A DNA stretch of 64,000 nucleotides from Salinicola endophyticus (GTDB taxonomy: Bacteria; Pseudomonadota; Gammaproteobacteria; Pseudomonadales; Halomonadaceae), in NCBI RefSeq assembly GCF_003206575.1, contig NZ_PZJO01000002.1, positions 496,728 through 560,727 on the forward strand, in the 5' to 3' direction. Positions within the stretch are counted from its first letter, which is position 1, and each line of letters begins with the position of its first letter. This document shows, piece after piece, positions 1 to 8,015 of this stretch. The notes under the pieces were generated by a model that saw only the letters and a list, made by a program, of their open reading frames with translations, was not told the DNA's origin and searched no databases. Made by a program: the position numbers and the translations under genes.

Positions 1-831
1 GATCGAGGTAGTGGAAATGACCGTCGCACGCAGAATGGTTGGCACATCACCCAGGTTCAAGTCGCGGTAGACGAATCGGCCGACCACCAAGGCGGCAGCG
101 ACGGCGACGGCGGACGCTTCGGTCGGCGTGAAGATGCCGCTGTAGATCCCGCCGAGGATGACCACGGGAACCGCCAGCGCCGGCACGGCGGCCAGCAATG
201 CCCGGCCGAGCGAAAGCCGGTCCGCGCCGTCGTCGATCCCCACACCGCGCAATCGGCAGAGCGTGTAGACCGTCAGCAGCAGCGCCAGGGAAATCAGGAT
301 TCCCGGACCGAAGCCCCCGATGAAGAGCTGCCCCACCGAGGTCTCCGTCGCCACCCCGAACAGGATCAGCGGAATCGAAGGTGGTATGAGGACTCCGAGC
401 TCTGCCGATGTCGCTTGGATCGAGGCAGCCATCGGCGTCGGATATCCATTCTTCACCATGGCCGGAATCAAGATGGCACCGATCGCGAACGTCGTCGCCA
501 CCGAGGAACCGGAGACGGCTGCGAACATCAAGCAGGTGATGACACAGGCGGCACCCAAACCGCCTTGGAAGCCGCCCACCAGCGCCTTGGCAAGATTGAC
601 CAGTCGCAGCGATATGCCACCCTGGGCCATCAGATTGCCTGCCAGAATGAACAGCGGAACCGCCATCAGCGGAAAGCTGTCCAGACCCGCGAACAGACGC
701 TGGGGAACGATGAGCAGCGGTAGATTGCCATAGACCAGTATGCCAACTATCGACGCCATGCCGATGGAAACGGCGATGGGCACGCTGGCGAGGAGCAGGA
801 CCAGCAACGATGCTAAGAGCGCGATATTCAT
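1..831 (-). CDS. dctM: TRAP transporter large permease DctM (3' end beyond window)
   Basis: Large membrane subunit of a tripartite ATP-independent periplasmic transporter, which drives solute uptake with an ion gradient. The frame reads from an ATG at 831 to the window edge without a stop, giving 277 residues of the usual ~425. It starts MNIALLASLLVLLLASVPIA and has long hydrophobic segments. Family signatures are visible, including GSSVATTFAIG and LGVLIPPSIPLIL in the middle and SGIFTPTEASAVAV near the visible end. The start overlaps the dctQ stop in an ATGA arrangement, so the two are translationally coupled. Substrate cannot be read from this subunit. The family call is secure; only the C-terminus is missing. 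Confidence 0.93.
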   Translation of the reverse strand, partial: MNIALLASLLVLLLASVPIAVSIGMASIVGILVYGNLPLLIVPQRLFAGLDSFPLMAVPLFILAGNLMAQGGISLRLVNLAKALVGGFQGGLGAACVITCLMFAAVSGSSVATTFAIGAILIPAMVKNGYPTPMAASIQATSAELGVLIPPSIPLILFGVATETSVGQLFIGGFGPGILISLALLLTVYTLCRLRGVGIDDGADRLSLGRALLAAVPALAVPVVILGGIYSGIFTPTEASAVAVAAALVVGRFVYRDLNLGDVPTILRATVISTTSI

Positions 832-1343
832 GACTGCCTCTCCTCACCACCAGCGGCTGCGTCCCGCGACGCCTGGGGAGCGTTTGATCGCACCAACTCG
901 GCGATCAGCGAGATGACCGCAAAGCCCGAACCGACGGGAATTGCGGCATAGGCCCACCCGATCGAGACGTTCAGCGACGACAACAACTGTGATGAGACGC
1001 GATCAATCAGCATTGCCCCGTAGACGACCAGCACACTGAAAAAGATCAGACTCAGAAGCCGCGTGAGGTTGGCGATGAGGCGGGCATGGCGTTGCGGGAG
1101 GGCGCGCTGCACCACGTCCACGGCGATCATGCTGCCGCTGCGGATGGTGGCGGAGACGCCGAGAAAGACGGCCCAAATGATGGACGTACGAGCCGCCGCC
1201 TCGGACCAGGAAGAGGGATCGCCAAAGGCGAATCGAGTGACGACCTGGTAGATCGTCAGCCCCGTGGCGAGCGCGAGGAAAGACACCGCCGCCCGGGTCG
1301 CGATTTTCGAGGTTATAGCTTCGATAGATAGTATCAGGTTCAT
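828..1343 (-). CDS. dctQ: TRAP transporter small permease DctQ
   Basis: Small four-helix membrane subunit that bridges the binding protein and DctM. About 171 residues, typical length, beginning MNLILSIEAITSKIATRAAV. It carries the family motif around FGDPSSWSEAAARTSIIWA. I prefer the ATG at 1343; an in-frame ATG at 1358 would add five residues. The stop overlaps the dctM start, and the binding-protein gene lies about 100 bp upstream, so gene order is dctP-dctQ-dctM on the minus strand. Confidence 0.9.
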   Translation of the reverse strand: MNLILSIEAITSKIATRAAVSFLALATGLTIYQVVTRFAFGDPSSWSEAAARTSIIWAVFLGVSATIRSGSMIAVDVVQRALPQRHARLIANLTRLLSLIFFSVLVVYGAMLIDRVSSQLLSSLNVSIGWAYAAIPVGSGFAVISLIAELVRSNAPQASRDAAAGGEERQS

Positions 1344-1441
1344 GGATAACGCTACCATCGATGGGTTGGTGCACGTCGGCGGGCGCGTGGGGGCCGGTTT
1401 ACTGTCACCACCACGCACCCTATCCCCGCCGCCGGCCGCGA

Positions 1442-2410
1442 TTACTCGGCAGCTTTGATCTGGTCGATCAGCTCGGTACCGAACGGATCGGTATAGAGCT
1501 CGTAAGAAGCCGCTTCGGCGGCCTTGGCGAAGGCAGCCCGGTCGATATTGGTGGTCACCGTCATGCCATGCGTTTTCAACATCTCTACGCCCGCAGCCTC
1601 CAGCCGCGTGACCTCCGCCCGAGTGGCCGCCACTGAGGCCTGGGCGGCTTCCCGAAACCAGTGCTTTTCCTCGTCGGAGAGGCCGTCGTAGAGTGAAGGA
1701 GAAGCGAGAATGATGGCGGGCGAATAGACATGCCGCGTCGCAGAGAAGTATTTCTGTACCTCCCACATACGTGAAGAGGTAATGACGGTAAGAGGATTCT
1801 CCTGTCCATCGACCACGCCTTGCTGTAGCGCCGGGATGAGCTCGTTGAACGCCATCGGCGTGGGCGACGCCCCCATACCGGCAAAGGCCGCCATCTGCAG
1901 CCGATTTTCCATGGTGCGAATCTTAAGACCCACCAGATCCGCAGGCTCGGAAACGGCATGCTTCGAGTTGGTCAGATTACGAAAGCCGTTCTCAGACCAG
2001 GCCAGCGCATGCAAACCATGCCCGTCGACTTTCTTGAGCAGCTCGTCGCCGATCTCACCATCGAGTACGGTTCTGGCATGCTCGTAGTCCTTGAACAGAA
2101 AAGGCAGATCGAAAATCGAGATTTCAGGCACGAAATTGGCCAGAGGAGCAGACGCCACGATGGCGAGGTCGACGGAGCCGATCTGCAAGCCTTCGATCAA
2201 ATCGCGCTCGCCACCAAGCTGCCCCGCAGGTGCCTCGGTGACCTGGTACTTGCCGTTCGACAGTTCGTTCAGTTTTTCAGCGAAGGCCTTGACACCCAGC
2301 CCGTAGTGAGACGTGGATGACAAGGTGTGAGCCATGACGACATTCTGCGCCGTGGCGGCTGTCGCCCACAGGGATAAGACAGCAATCGGTATCCATCTGA
2401 GTATCGGCAT
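1442..2410 (-). CDS. dctP: TRAP transporter substrate-binding protein DctP
   Basis: Periplasmic solute receptor of the TRAP system. The chosen ATG at 2410 gives a clean signal peptide (MPILRWIPIAVLSLWATAAT, cleavage near AQ-NVV) and is preceded by a purine-rich GGGGGGCGT. The mature part has DctP-family features: MAHTLSSTSHYGLGVKAFAE at the start, KIRTMENRLQMAAFAGMGA with the conserved arginine that usually binds a carboxylate, and GVVDGQENPL. An upstream in-frame ATG (2482) would bury the signal peptide and is rejected. It probably imports an organic acid. Proximity to the aromatic-degradation genes hints at an aromatic or related acid, but that is inference. Confidence 0.92.
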   Translation of the reverse strand: MPILRWIPIAVLSLWATAATAQNVVMAHTLSSTSHYGLGVKAFAEKLNELSNGKYQVTEAPAGQLGGERDLIEGLQIGSVDLAIVASAPLANFVPEISIFDLPFLFKDYEHARTVLDGEIGDELLKKVDGHGLHALAWSENGFRNLTNSKHAVSEPADLVGLKIRTMENRLQMAAFAGMGASPTPMAFNELIPALQQGVVDGQENPLTVITSSRMWEVQKYFSATRHVYSPAIILASPSLYDGLSDEEKHWFREAAQASVAATRAEVTRLEAAGVEMLKTHGMTVTTNIDRAAFAKAAEAASYELYTDPFGTELIDQIKAAE

Positions 2411-2588
2411 TACGCCCCCCACAGTTATCCTTGTTATTGGCAAGGCAGAACCAACGGTGCGTTGGCAGCGCCCCTCCATCATGTATATCGAGCTGGCGTC
2501 GTGGCAGGCGGCTGGAATACCGCCAGGTAACCCGTGGGCGACCCGGCCACTGGACGAAACTTAAACGGGGGTGAGCATTACAACAATC

Positions 2589-2611
2589 TGATTAATCTTA
2601 AAGATTGATCA
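2589..2611. promoter_or_regulatory. 23-bp palindrome upstream of dctP, candidate LysR-type operator
   Basis: An imperfect inverted repeat, TGAT-t-AATCTT-a-AAGATT-g-ATCA, pairs at all positions except the flanking T/G. It lies about 180 bp upstream of dctP and before the end of the lysR gene, and fits the T-N11-A form bound by LysR proteins. The rest of the 2411-2726 gap shows no gene. Confidence 0.45.
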
Positions 2612-2726
2612 GAAAACCTGATAACGCCTCGAAGCCTGCCCGCGAGCCGGGCGGAAAAGGCAAAAGCGGAAATACTTCCAGTCGCCTGGTGGCATCAGCC
2701 ATCGGGATGCCAACTCGATGGTCGCT

Positions 2727-3671
2727 TCACCGGCCTTGCGAGCCCCCCTTGACGTCGCCGGGGTTGAGCCGTTTCTCGAATATCTCGGCCAGAGCCGTTG
2801 ACGGCTCGCTCAGGATTTCCTCCTTGAGTGTCGCGATCCCGATGTCCCTGACGACCCGAGGCTCGACGAGCTTGAGCATACGCATACCCGGTGGCATCTC
2901 CGGCGGTACCGCCAGCCTCGGCACGATTCCGATGCCCAGGCCAGACTCGGCGAGATCCACCAGCGTCGCGGCCTGCCTGACGCTGCAGGCGATATGGAGG
3001 GGCCGGCGAGCGCCCTTCAGATACTCGGTCAGCAGCATCTGCGACTCCCTGCCATCATGCAGGGTGATGATAGGCATGCCTTGCATCACCAGCAGCGGCA
3101 GGCGGGCCAGCTGTTCCAGCGTCAAGGCCTCGGGCAGATCCCGAAAATGCTCGCTGGAGGCCAGCGCGACGAGCGGTTCGCGGAGCAGTCGCCGGAAGGC
3201 CATGTCAGACCTGGCCTGCACGAAGGGAGTGACGCCGAAATCGATCTCGCGATCGCGCACGGCGGCCAGAAGATCGCTTGAGGTCACCTCCCTGATATGG
3301 ATGGAAACCTGCGGAAAACGCTGGCGGAACTCCGCTAGCACTGCGGCGAGCAGATTGGCCGAAACCGTAGGGGCGCAGCCGAAGGCCACCCTCCCTCGCC
3401 TGCGCTCGGCGGATTCGTGTGTCTCGAGAATCCCCTCCTCGAGTCGCCTAATGGAGTCCTGGACCCGCTCCAACAGAAAGGTTCCATCGGGTGTCGTGGT
3501 GACACTCCGAGTGGTGCGCTCGAGGAGTTTAAGGCCCATCTGCCCCTCGAGTTCGGCGATCTGCATACTGATTGCGGAGGGGGTACGGCCCAACTCCTCC
3601 GCCGCACGACTGAAGCTACGCAATTGAGCCACGCGTGCAAAGGTGTGCATGAGTTTCAAGTTAACGTTCAT
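2727..3671 (-). CDS. LysR-family transcriptional regulator
   Basis: 314 residues, normal for the family. The N-terminal winged helix-turn-helix is clear (FARVAQLRSFSRAAEELGRT, then PSAISMQIAELEGQMGLKLL), followed by an effector-binding domain with SSDLLAAVRDREIDFGVTPF. It starts at an ATG overlapping the hxlR-type gene's stop by 4 bp, so the two regulators are co-transcribed. It lies directly upstream of the TRAP genes on the same strand and may control them or the old-yellow-enzyme gene. The inducer is unknown. Confidence 0.9.
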   Translation of the reverse strand: MNVNLKLMHTFARVAQLRSFSRAAEELGRTPSAISMQIAELEGQMGLKLLERTTRSVTTTPDGTFLLERVQDSIRRLEEGILETHESAERRRGRVAFGCAPTVSANLLAAVLAEFRQRFPQVSIHIREVTSSDLLAAVRDREIDFGVTPFVQARSDMAFRRLLREPLVALASSEHFRDLPEALTLEQLARLPLLVMQGMPIITLHDGRESQMLLTEYLKGARRPLHIACSVRQAATLVDLAESGLGIGIVPRLAVPPEMPPGMRMLKLVEPRVVRDIGIATLKEEILSEPSTALAEIFEKRLNPGDVKGGSQGR

Positions 3672-4018
3672 CGCGCACTCCCCTCAACTTCTTCATGCGC
3701 CGCCCCCCAGTCGCGCATGGCGGTGATCAGAGGCACCAGCGTCTCTCCGAGAGGTGCCAGCGAGTACTCCACCTTGGGCGGTACTTCCCGGTAGACCTCC
3801 CGGTGAATGATGTCATCCGCCTCCAGCTCGCGAAGCTGTAGCGTCAGCATGCGCTGGGTTATCTCGGGCATCAGCCGCCGAAGCTGATTGAAGCGCCGAG
3901 TCTCCGACATCAGGTGAAAGAGAATCAGCGCCTTCCACTTTCCCCCTATCACATCGACCGTAAAGGTCACGGGGCAAGCAAATGCCTCCGCCTCGCCGTG
4001 AGGAATGCCAAGCTTCAT
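3668..4018 (-). CDS. HxlR-family winged-helix regulator
   Basis: 116 residues with the HxlR hallmark: a conserved cysteine early (FACPVTFTVDVIGGKWKALI), then FNQLRRLMPEITQRMLTLQL and EYSLAPLGETL. HxlR proteins often sense electrophiles or oxidants through that cysteine. It is divergent from the old-yellow-enzyme gene across a 110-bp spacer and translationally coupled to the downstream lysR. This is a standard arrangement for HxlR control of a flavin reductase. Confidence 0.92.
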   Translation of the reverse strand: MKLGIPHGEAEAFACPVTFTVDVIGGKWKALILFHLMSETRRFNQLRRLMPEITQRMLTLQLRELEADDIIHREVYREVPPKVEYSLAPLGETLVPLITAMRDWGAAHEEVEGSAR

Positions 4019-4040
4019 ATCTTCTCCCAGGTATAAAAAA

Positions 4041-4077
4041 TGTGCCTACCATACAAAACTGTGCGTACTTACAAAAA
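4041..4077. promoter_or_regulatory. Tandem imperfect repeat, candidate HxlR operator
   Basis: Two direct copies, TGTGCCTACCATACAAAA (4041-4058) and TGTGCGTACTTACAAAA with one base deleted relative to the first (from 4060), lie about 19 bp apart between the divergent hxlR-type and reductase genes. The position and dimer-like spacing suggest the HxlR binding region and the divergent promoters. Confidence 0.5.
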
Positions 4078-4128
4078 TCACGTGCAGAGATTAGCATCGA
4101 TTCCACGCTAAACCCATGGAGTCTCGAT

Positions 4129-5175
4129 ATGAGCTTGTTGCTATCCCCGTTCGAATTCAAAGGTCTCAAACTGCGCAACCGCGTGGTCATGTCGCCGATG
4201 TGCATGCACAGCGCGGAAGAAGATGGCTTTGTCACGGATTGGCATCGCGTGCATTACGGTGCTCGAGCCCAGGGGCAGGTCGGACTCGTTTTCCCGGAGA
4301 CGCTTGCGGTGGAAGCCGATGCTCGCATTGGAAAAGGCGATCTCGGCATCTGGAGTGATGCCCATGTCGCCGGGCTGAAAGAGCTGGTGGCGCTACTGCA
4401 CGGCTTTGGAGCCAAGGTCGGCGCGCAGATAGGTCATGCTGGCCGCAACGCGGACCTGCCCAATGTCACTCGGGTCGCTCCCTCCGCCATTCCTTTCACC
4501 GAGGAGTCCCCTGTTCCCCATGCGCTGGAACCCGACGAGATCGCCAGGATCGTGGAAGCGTTCGGCCAGGCCGCAAAACGCGCTGTCGAAGCCGGATTCG
4601 ACATACTGGAAATCCACACGGCCCACGGTTATCTACTCAACGAGTTCCTGTCGCCACTGGCCAATACCCGTGATGACGAATATGGCGGCGATGCTCAACG
4701 CCGGTACCGAATCGTGCGGGAAGTCATCGACGAGGTGAAGAAGTATTGGGGAGAGCGCCCTCTCTTCGTGCGCATTTCCAGTACCGATCATGCCGCGGGC
4801 GGGAATACTCCCGAAGCCTTCCTCGAGTACGGCCGCTGGATGAAGGAACAAGGTGTAGACCTGATCGACTGCAGTTCGGGGGGGATCAAGATGGTGAAAG
4901 TCGAGTCCTATCCGAACTACCAGGTACCCGCAGCGGAAATGCTGCGCAAGCACCTGGACATCGCCACTGGCGCGGTCGGCCTCATTCAGAATGGGCGTCA
5001 AGCCGAGGAAATACTGCAGAATGGCAGGGCCGACTTGGTCTTCATCGGACGCCAGATGCTAAGGGATCCCTTTTGGGTACGCAGCGCGGCGGACGACCTA
5101 CAGGAGTCCATCGACATTCCCAAGCCCTTCACTCGATATGGCGCTGTTTGGCTGAACACTAAGACCACTGCCTGA
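4129..5175 (+). CDS. Old-yellow-enzyme (YqjM-type) FMN ene-reductase
   Basis: NADPH-dependent FMN oxidoreductase that reduces activated C=C bonds. 348 residues, beginning MSLLLSPFEFKGLKLRNRVV. The class II OYE redox cysteine is present (MSPMCMHS, Cys25), and the substrate-binding His pair and loop are clear (IHTAHGYLLNEFLSP, then DEYGGDAQRRYR). The C-terminus has the flavin-phosphate region (DLVFIGRQMLRDPFWV). I chose the ATG at 4129 because GGAG lies 8 bp upstream and the N-terminus aligns with YqjM; an upstream in-frame start at 3982 runs through the divergent promoter. Divergent from hxlR, which probably regulates it. Likely role is detoxification of enones or a step in aromatic or terpenoid catabolism. 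Confidence 0.94.
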   Translation: MSLLLSPFEFKGLKLRNRVVMSPMCMHSAEEDGFVTDWHRVHYGARAQGQVGLVFPETLAVEADARIGKGDLGIWSDAHVAGLKELVALLHGFGAKVGAQIGHAGRNADLPNVTRVAPSAIPFTEESPVPHALEPDEIARIVEAFGQAAKRAVEAGFDILEIHTAHGYLLNEFLSPLANTRDDEYGGDAQRRYRIVREVIDEVKKYWGERPLFVRISSTDHAAGGNTPEAFLEYGRWMKEQGVDLIDCSSGGIKMVKVESYPNYQVPAAEMLRKHLDIATGAVGLIQNGRQAEEILQNGRADLVFIGRQMLRDPFWVRSAADDLQESIDIPKPFTRYGAVWLNTKTTA

Positions 5176-5193
5176 ATTCATTACTCGGAGAGA

Positions 5194-5220
5194 GCGGCCC
5201 GGGCCCAGTTACTGGGCCGC
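5194..5220 (+). terminator. GC-rich hairpin after the reductase gene
   Basis: GCGGCCC at 5194-5200 pairs with GGGCCGC at 5214-5220, and an alternative fold pairs GGCCCAGT with ACTGGGCC. It lies about 20 bp after the stop, without a clear T-run, so it is a possible rather than certain terminator. The remaining gap to 5446 contains nothing I recognise. Confidence 0.5.
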
Positions 5221-5446
5221 TGCCACATCCACCGAAAATTTAAGGCTATGTACCTTTGGTATTCTCTCGTGTACGGCCGATCACCGAGACTATTGATCTA
5301 ACGCAGCGATTCTCCGACCGTTTATCTACAACGGCGAGGTCACCCAAGATCGCCACCTTACGGCCAAAAGCGAAGAGTCGTCATCAAAATCCAGACTTTC
5401 TTGCAACATACCTGCCCTCAGCCTCTAATTCTTTAGAAATTCATGC

Positions 5447-5815
5447 CTAGTTAGCCAATTCGTCCAGGCGCAGGTGGAGCTCCCCCTCTCGGATGGCGAT
5501 CTCCACCGTGGCTAGATACTGCCCCTGGCATGGCCCCGACACGCAGAACCCGTCTTCCGGCCGGAACAGGGCACCGTGGCCGAAGCAGGTAATATGTCGA
5601 CCATCGCTACTCATGAATCGGTCCTTCTTCCAGGCCATGCGTGCCCCCGCCACATGCGGGCACGCATTCTGATAGGCCACCACGGAGGCTTCACCCGTCC
5701 GGACCACGAATAAGCTGTCCCGTCCTTCGCCGTGCAGATCGAACCCCTTCGATTCTCCGACGGGGATCTCGTCCAGCCTGGCGAGATGCTGCCAGCGTGG
5801 CGCCATCGACTTCAT
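5447..5815 (-). CDS. Rieske [2Fe-2S] ferredoxin-like protein
   Basis: 122-residue soluble Rieske protein with both iron-sulfur ligand pairs: C-x-H in NACPHVAGARM and C-x2-H in ITCFGHGALF. The length fits a stand-alone ferredoxin component rather than an oxygenase alpha subunit. Its ATG overlaps the stop of the VOC dioxygenase-like gene, so both are made from one transcript. Ferredoxins of this kind pass electrons to an oxygenase or keep an extradiol dioxygenase's iron reduced. FdeD-like proteins in flavonoid loci are a possible comparison, recalled from family knowledge only. Confidence 0.88.
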   Translation of the reverse strand: MKSMAPRWQHLARLDEIPVGESKGFDLHGEGRDSLFVVRTGEASVVAYQNACPHVAGARMAWKKDRFMSSDGRHITCFGHGALFRPEDGFCVSGPCQGQYLATVEIAIREGELHLRLDELAN

Positions 5816-6759
5816 TTCCTATTGCCTGGAGGCGGACCTCCCATCGGAGCCCATTTGGGCGTGCTCTGGAACAGGAATAGCTGGGACGTCTCGGCGTTGG
5901 AAGGGGCTTCACGCGCCGTCCAGCGCTCGTCGTGCTTGTCCATGTCGGCGTCGTACTCGACATGCACACCCATTGGCGAGTTGAAGTACCAGAACCAGTT
6001 GGAGCCGAACTTGTGCTTGCCCGGCCCCCAGAAGCTTTCGTAGCCCTTGTTGATCATGCGGGTACCGGCCAACATCAGTTCGGATGGCCCCTGCATATGG
6101 AACGCCACGTGCTCCAGCCCCTGCATGTAATCCGGCGTCTGCAGCAGGAACAGCACATGGTGATCGTCGTTGGCTTGGGGGCGCAGGAACGGGCCGGTGT
6201 TGGTGAAGTGATCGGTGACCACGAAGCCCAGCCGGTCGATGTAGAAACGCTGCATACGCTCCATGTCCGGGGTGAAGTACACCACGTGAGACAGCGTCCT
6301 CGGTAACGCCGGGGCCGTCTCGTCGGCGCCGATCTGATTGGCGCCCCGCCCCGGTGCCGCGCCTGGCGAGTTGATCCGTTCGGGCGGCAGGTCGAGCTGG
6401 CGCCGTACCGTGACCTGGAAGGCAATCTCGAAGCCCGCGTCGTCCTGGCAGCCAATTCCGCCCCCCGGCAGGGCACGCACCTCGCGGTCTCGCGAGAGCT
6501 CCTCGGCGATGGTGTCCAGCGCCGCCTGATCCTCCACGCCCCATACCGTCTGGCGCAGGCTGTTGGCGGTCGGCAGCGGAGCGGGTAGCCCCTGCGCCTC
6601 TCGATGATGAATGCGGATGGCGGTGCCATCCAGCGCGGCGAAACGCAGGCTGCCGTCAGCTTGCCGCTGTTCCTCCAGTCCGAAATCCACCAGGAAGGTT
6701 CTCGACGCTTCGACATCGTCGACGCCAAACACGACCTCGTCGGGTCCCATGATTCGCAT
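5812..6759 (-). CDS. Two-domain VOC protein, probable type I extradiol ring-cleavage dioxygenase
   Basis: 315 residues with two vicinal-oxygen-chelate halves, as in catechol 2,3-dioxygenases. Half 1 starts DEVVFGVDDVEASRTFLVDF and half 2 starts LSHVVYFTPDMERMQRFY. Candidate Fe(II) ligands in the second half are the His of LSHVVYF, the His of GLEHVAFH and the Glu of GVHVEYDAD, the usual 2-His-1-carboxylate triad. I chose the ATG at 6759 because VOC homology begins there. It is the first gene of a minus-strand operon with the Rieske protein, divergent from the NodD-like regulator. A role in meta-cleavage of a hydroxylated aromatic ring made by the FAD monooxygenase is inference. Confidence 0.85.
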   Translation of the reverse strand: MRIMGPDEVVFGVDDVEASRTFLVDFGLEEQRQADGSLRFAALDGTAIRIHHREAQGLPAPLPTANSLRQTVWGVEDQAALDTIAEELSRDREVRALPGGGIGCQDDAGFEIAFQVTVRRQLDLPPERINSPGAAPGRGANQIGADETAPALPRTLSHVVYFTPDMERMQRFYIDRLGFVVTDHFTNTGPFLRPQANDDHHVLFLLQTPDYMQGLEHVAFHMQGPSELMLAGTRMINKGYESFWGPGKHKFGSNWFWYFNSPMGVHVEYDADMDKHDERWTAREAPSNAETSQLFLFQSTPKWAPMGGPPPGNRK

Positions 6760-6874
6760 AGCTGCCTCGTCGGCTGAGTTGTTGATGTTATGGGATGCCG
6801 AGCATCCATTGTCTCGATGAGGTAACGCTAGAGGGAATGGCGGCACGTGAAAAATGGTTCCGCGTGATTAGACC

Positions 6875-6947
6875 AATGGATCATGTGAATGAATGACTGC
6901 TAACTCACCCATTCATGATATCCATTAATTCATTCATGAAATCCATT
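6875..6947. promoter_or_regulatory. Three related 17-bp boxes, candidate operator for the NodD-like LysR protein
   Basis: Direct copies CATTCATGATATCCATT (6910-6926) and CATTCATGAAATCCATT (6931-6947) differ at one base and start 21 bp apart, about two helical turns. An inverted relative, AATGGATCATGTGAATG, lies at 6875-6891 and matches 13 of 17 on its complement. All sit between the divergent VOC and lysR genes, where a LysR-type protein would act on both. Confidence 0.6.
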
Positions 6948-7015
6948 TCACAGAGCTTTGCTATCCGAGGCATAAATGATTCACATAATTACGATAACGA
7001 CTTCCGTGACACGCC

Positions 7016-7942
7016 ATGCACTTCAATAAGTTGGATCTCAATCTGCTGGTGGCACTCGATCACATGCTGACGCTCAAGTCCGTGAGCCGGGCGGCCGAAC
7101 GCATGAATCTGACCCAGTCAGCGATGTCGAACGCCCTCACTCGGCTCAGGAGCTACTTCGACGACCCCTTGCTGGTCCAGGTCGGTCGACGGATGGAACT
7201 GACGCCTCGCGCGCAAGCCATCAAGCACTCGGTACGCGATATTCTGGTTCGTATCGAGGCAACAGTCGCCACCGATCTCACCTTCGATCCCAGCCAGTCG
7301 ACGCGCGATTTCCGCATCATCCTGTCGGACTTCACCATGTCGACCCTGATGCCGAAGGTGCTTGAACTGGCCGACAACGAGTCTTCTAGCATCCGCTTCC
7401 AGCTCCTGCCACAGATCGAGTCTCCCTACCGAGCCATCGAAAAGGGTGAGGCCGACGTGCTGATAGCCCCCGGAGCGCTGACTTCTGCCGATCACCCCAG
7501 CGAGCATCTGTTCAGCGAAGAGTATGTCTGCATCACCTGCGCCCATAGCCGTCACCACGGCAGGCTCATGACCATGGAGCGCTACACCGAGTCACGCCAT
7601 GTACAGATGGTGCCAACGAGAGGTGGGGCAACGTTCGAGCAGCAGTGGCTGGCACAGCGTGGCATCCATCGAGACATCGCGCTGACCAGCTACACCTTCG
7701 CCTCGCTCCCTCAGCTCATCAGCGGCAGTGAGCGAGTGGCGACCGTGCACAAGCATCTGGCACTACGCTACCGCGATCATGTCGCCATCGACATCCACCC
7801 GCTCCCCTTCGACATGCCGCTGCTCGAAGAGCGTATCCAGTGGCATGCCTACCGAGACCAGGATCCCGGTATCCGCTGGCTGACCGATCTGATGCATCGC
7901 GCCGCATCATCGATGTCGTCGGGCCTGTCATCAGTGACGTGA
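7016..7942 (+). CDS. NodD-like LysR-family regulator
   Basis: 308 residues. The N-terminus MHFNKLDLNLLVALDHMLTL and the following helix-turn-helix (SVSRAAERMNLTQSAMSNAL) match the NodD/NahR branch of LysR regulators. The middle, with FRIILSDFTMSTLMPKVLEL and EKGEADVLIAPGAL, resembles NodD closely. Regulators of this branch respond to flavonoids or small aromatics. It sits between the divergent VOC/Rieske genes and the monooxygenase gene, with repeated boxes in its upstream region. The specific inducer is not readable; a flavonoid or related phenolic is an inference. Confidence 0.9.
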   Translation: MHFNKLDLNLLVALDHMLTLKSVSRAAERMNLTQSAMSNALTRLRSYFDDPLLVQVGRRMELTPRAQAIKHSVRDILVRIEATVATDLTFDPSQSTRDFRIILSDFTMSTLMPKVLELADNESSSIRFQLLPQIESPYRAIEKGEADVLIAPGALTSADHPSEHLFSEEYVCITCAHSRHHGRLMTMERYTESRHVQMVPTRGGATFEQQWLAQRGIHRDIALTSYTFASLPQLISGSERVATVHKHLALRYRDHVAIDIHPLPFDMPLLEERIQWHAYRDQDPGIRWLTDLMHRAASSMSSGLSSVT

Positions 7943-8015
7943 ATACCAGCAATGGGAAGCCTCAATTTTTATCGCAACCGCTAGCTCACTAGGGTCGCCT
8001 TGGGAGGTAATTGAT

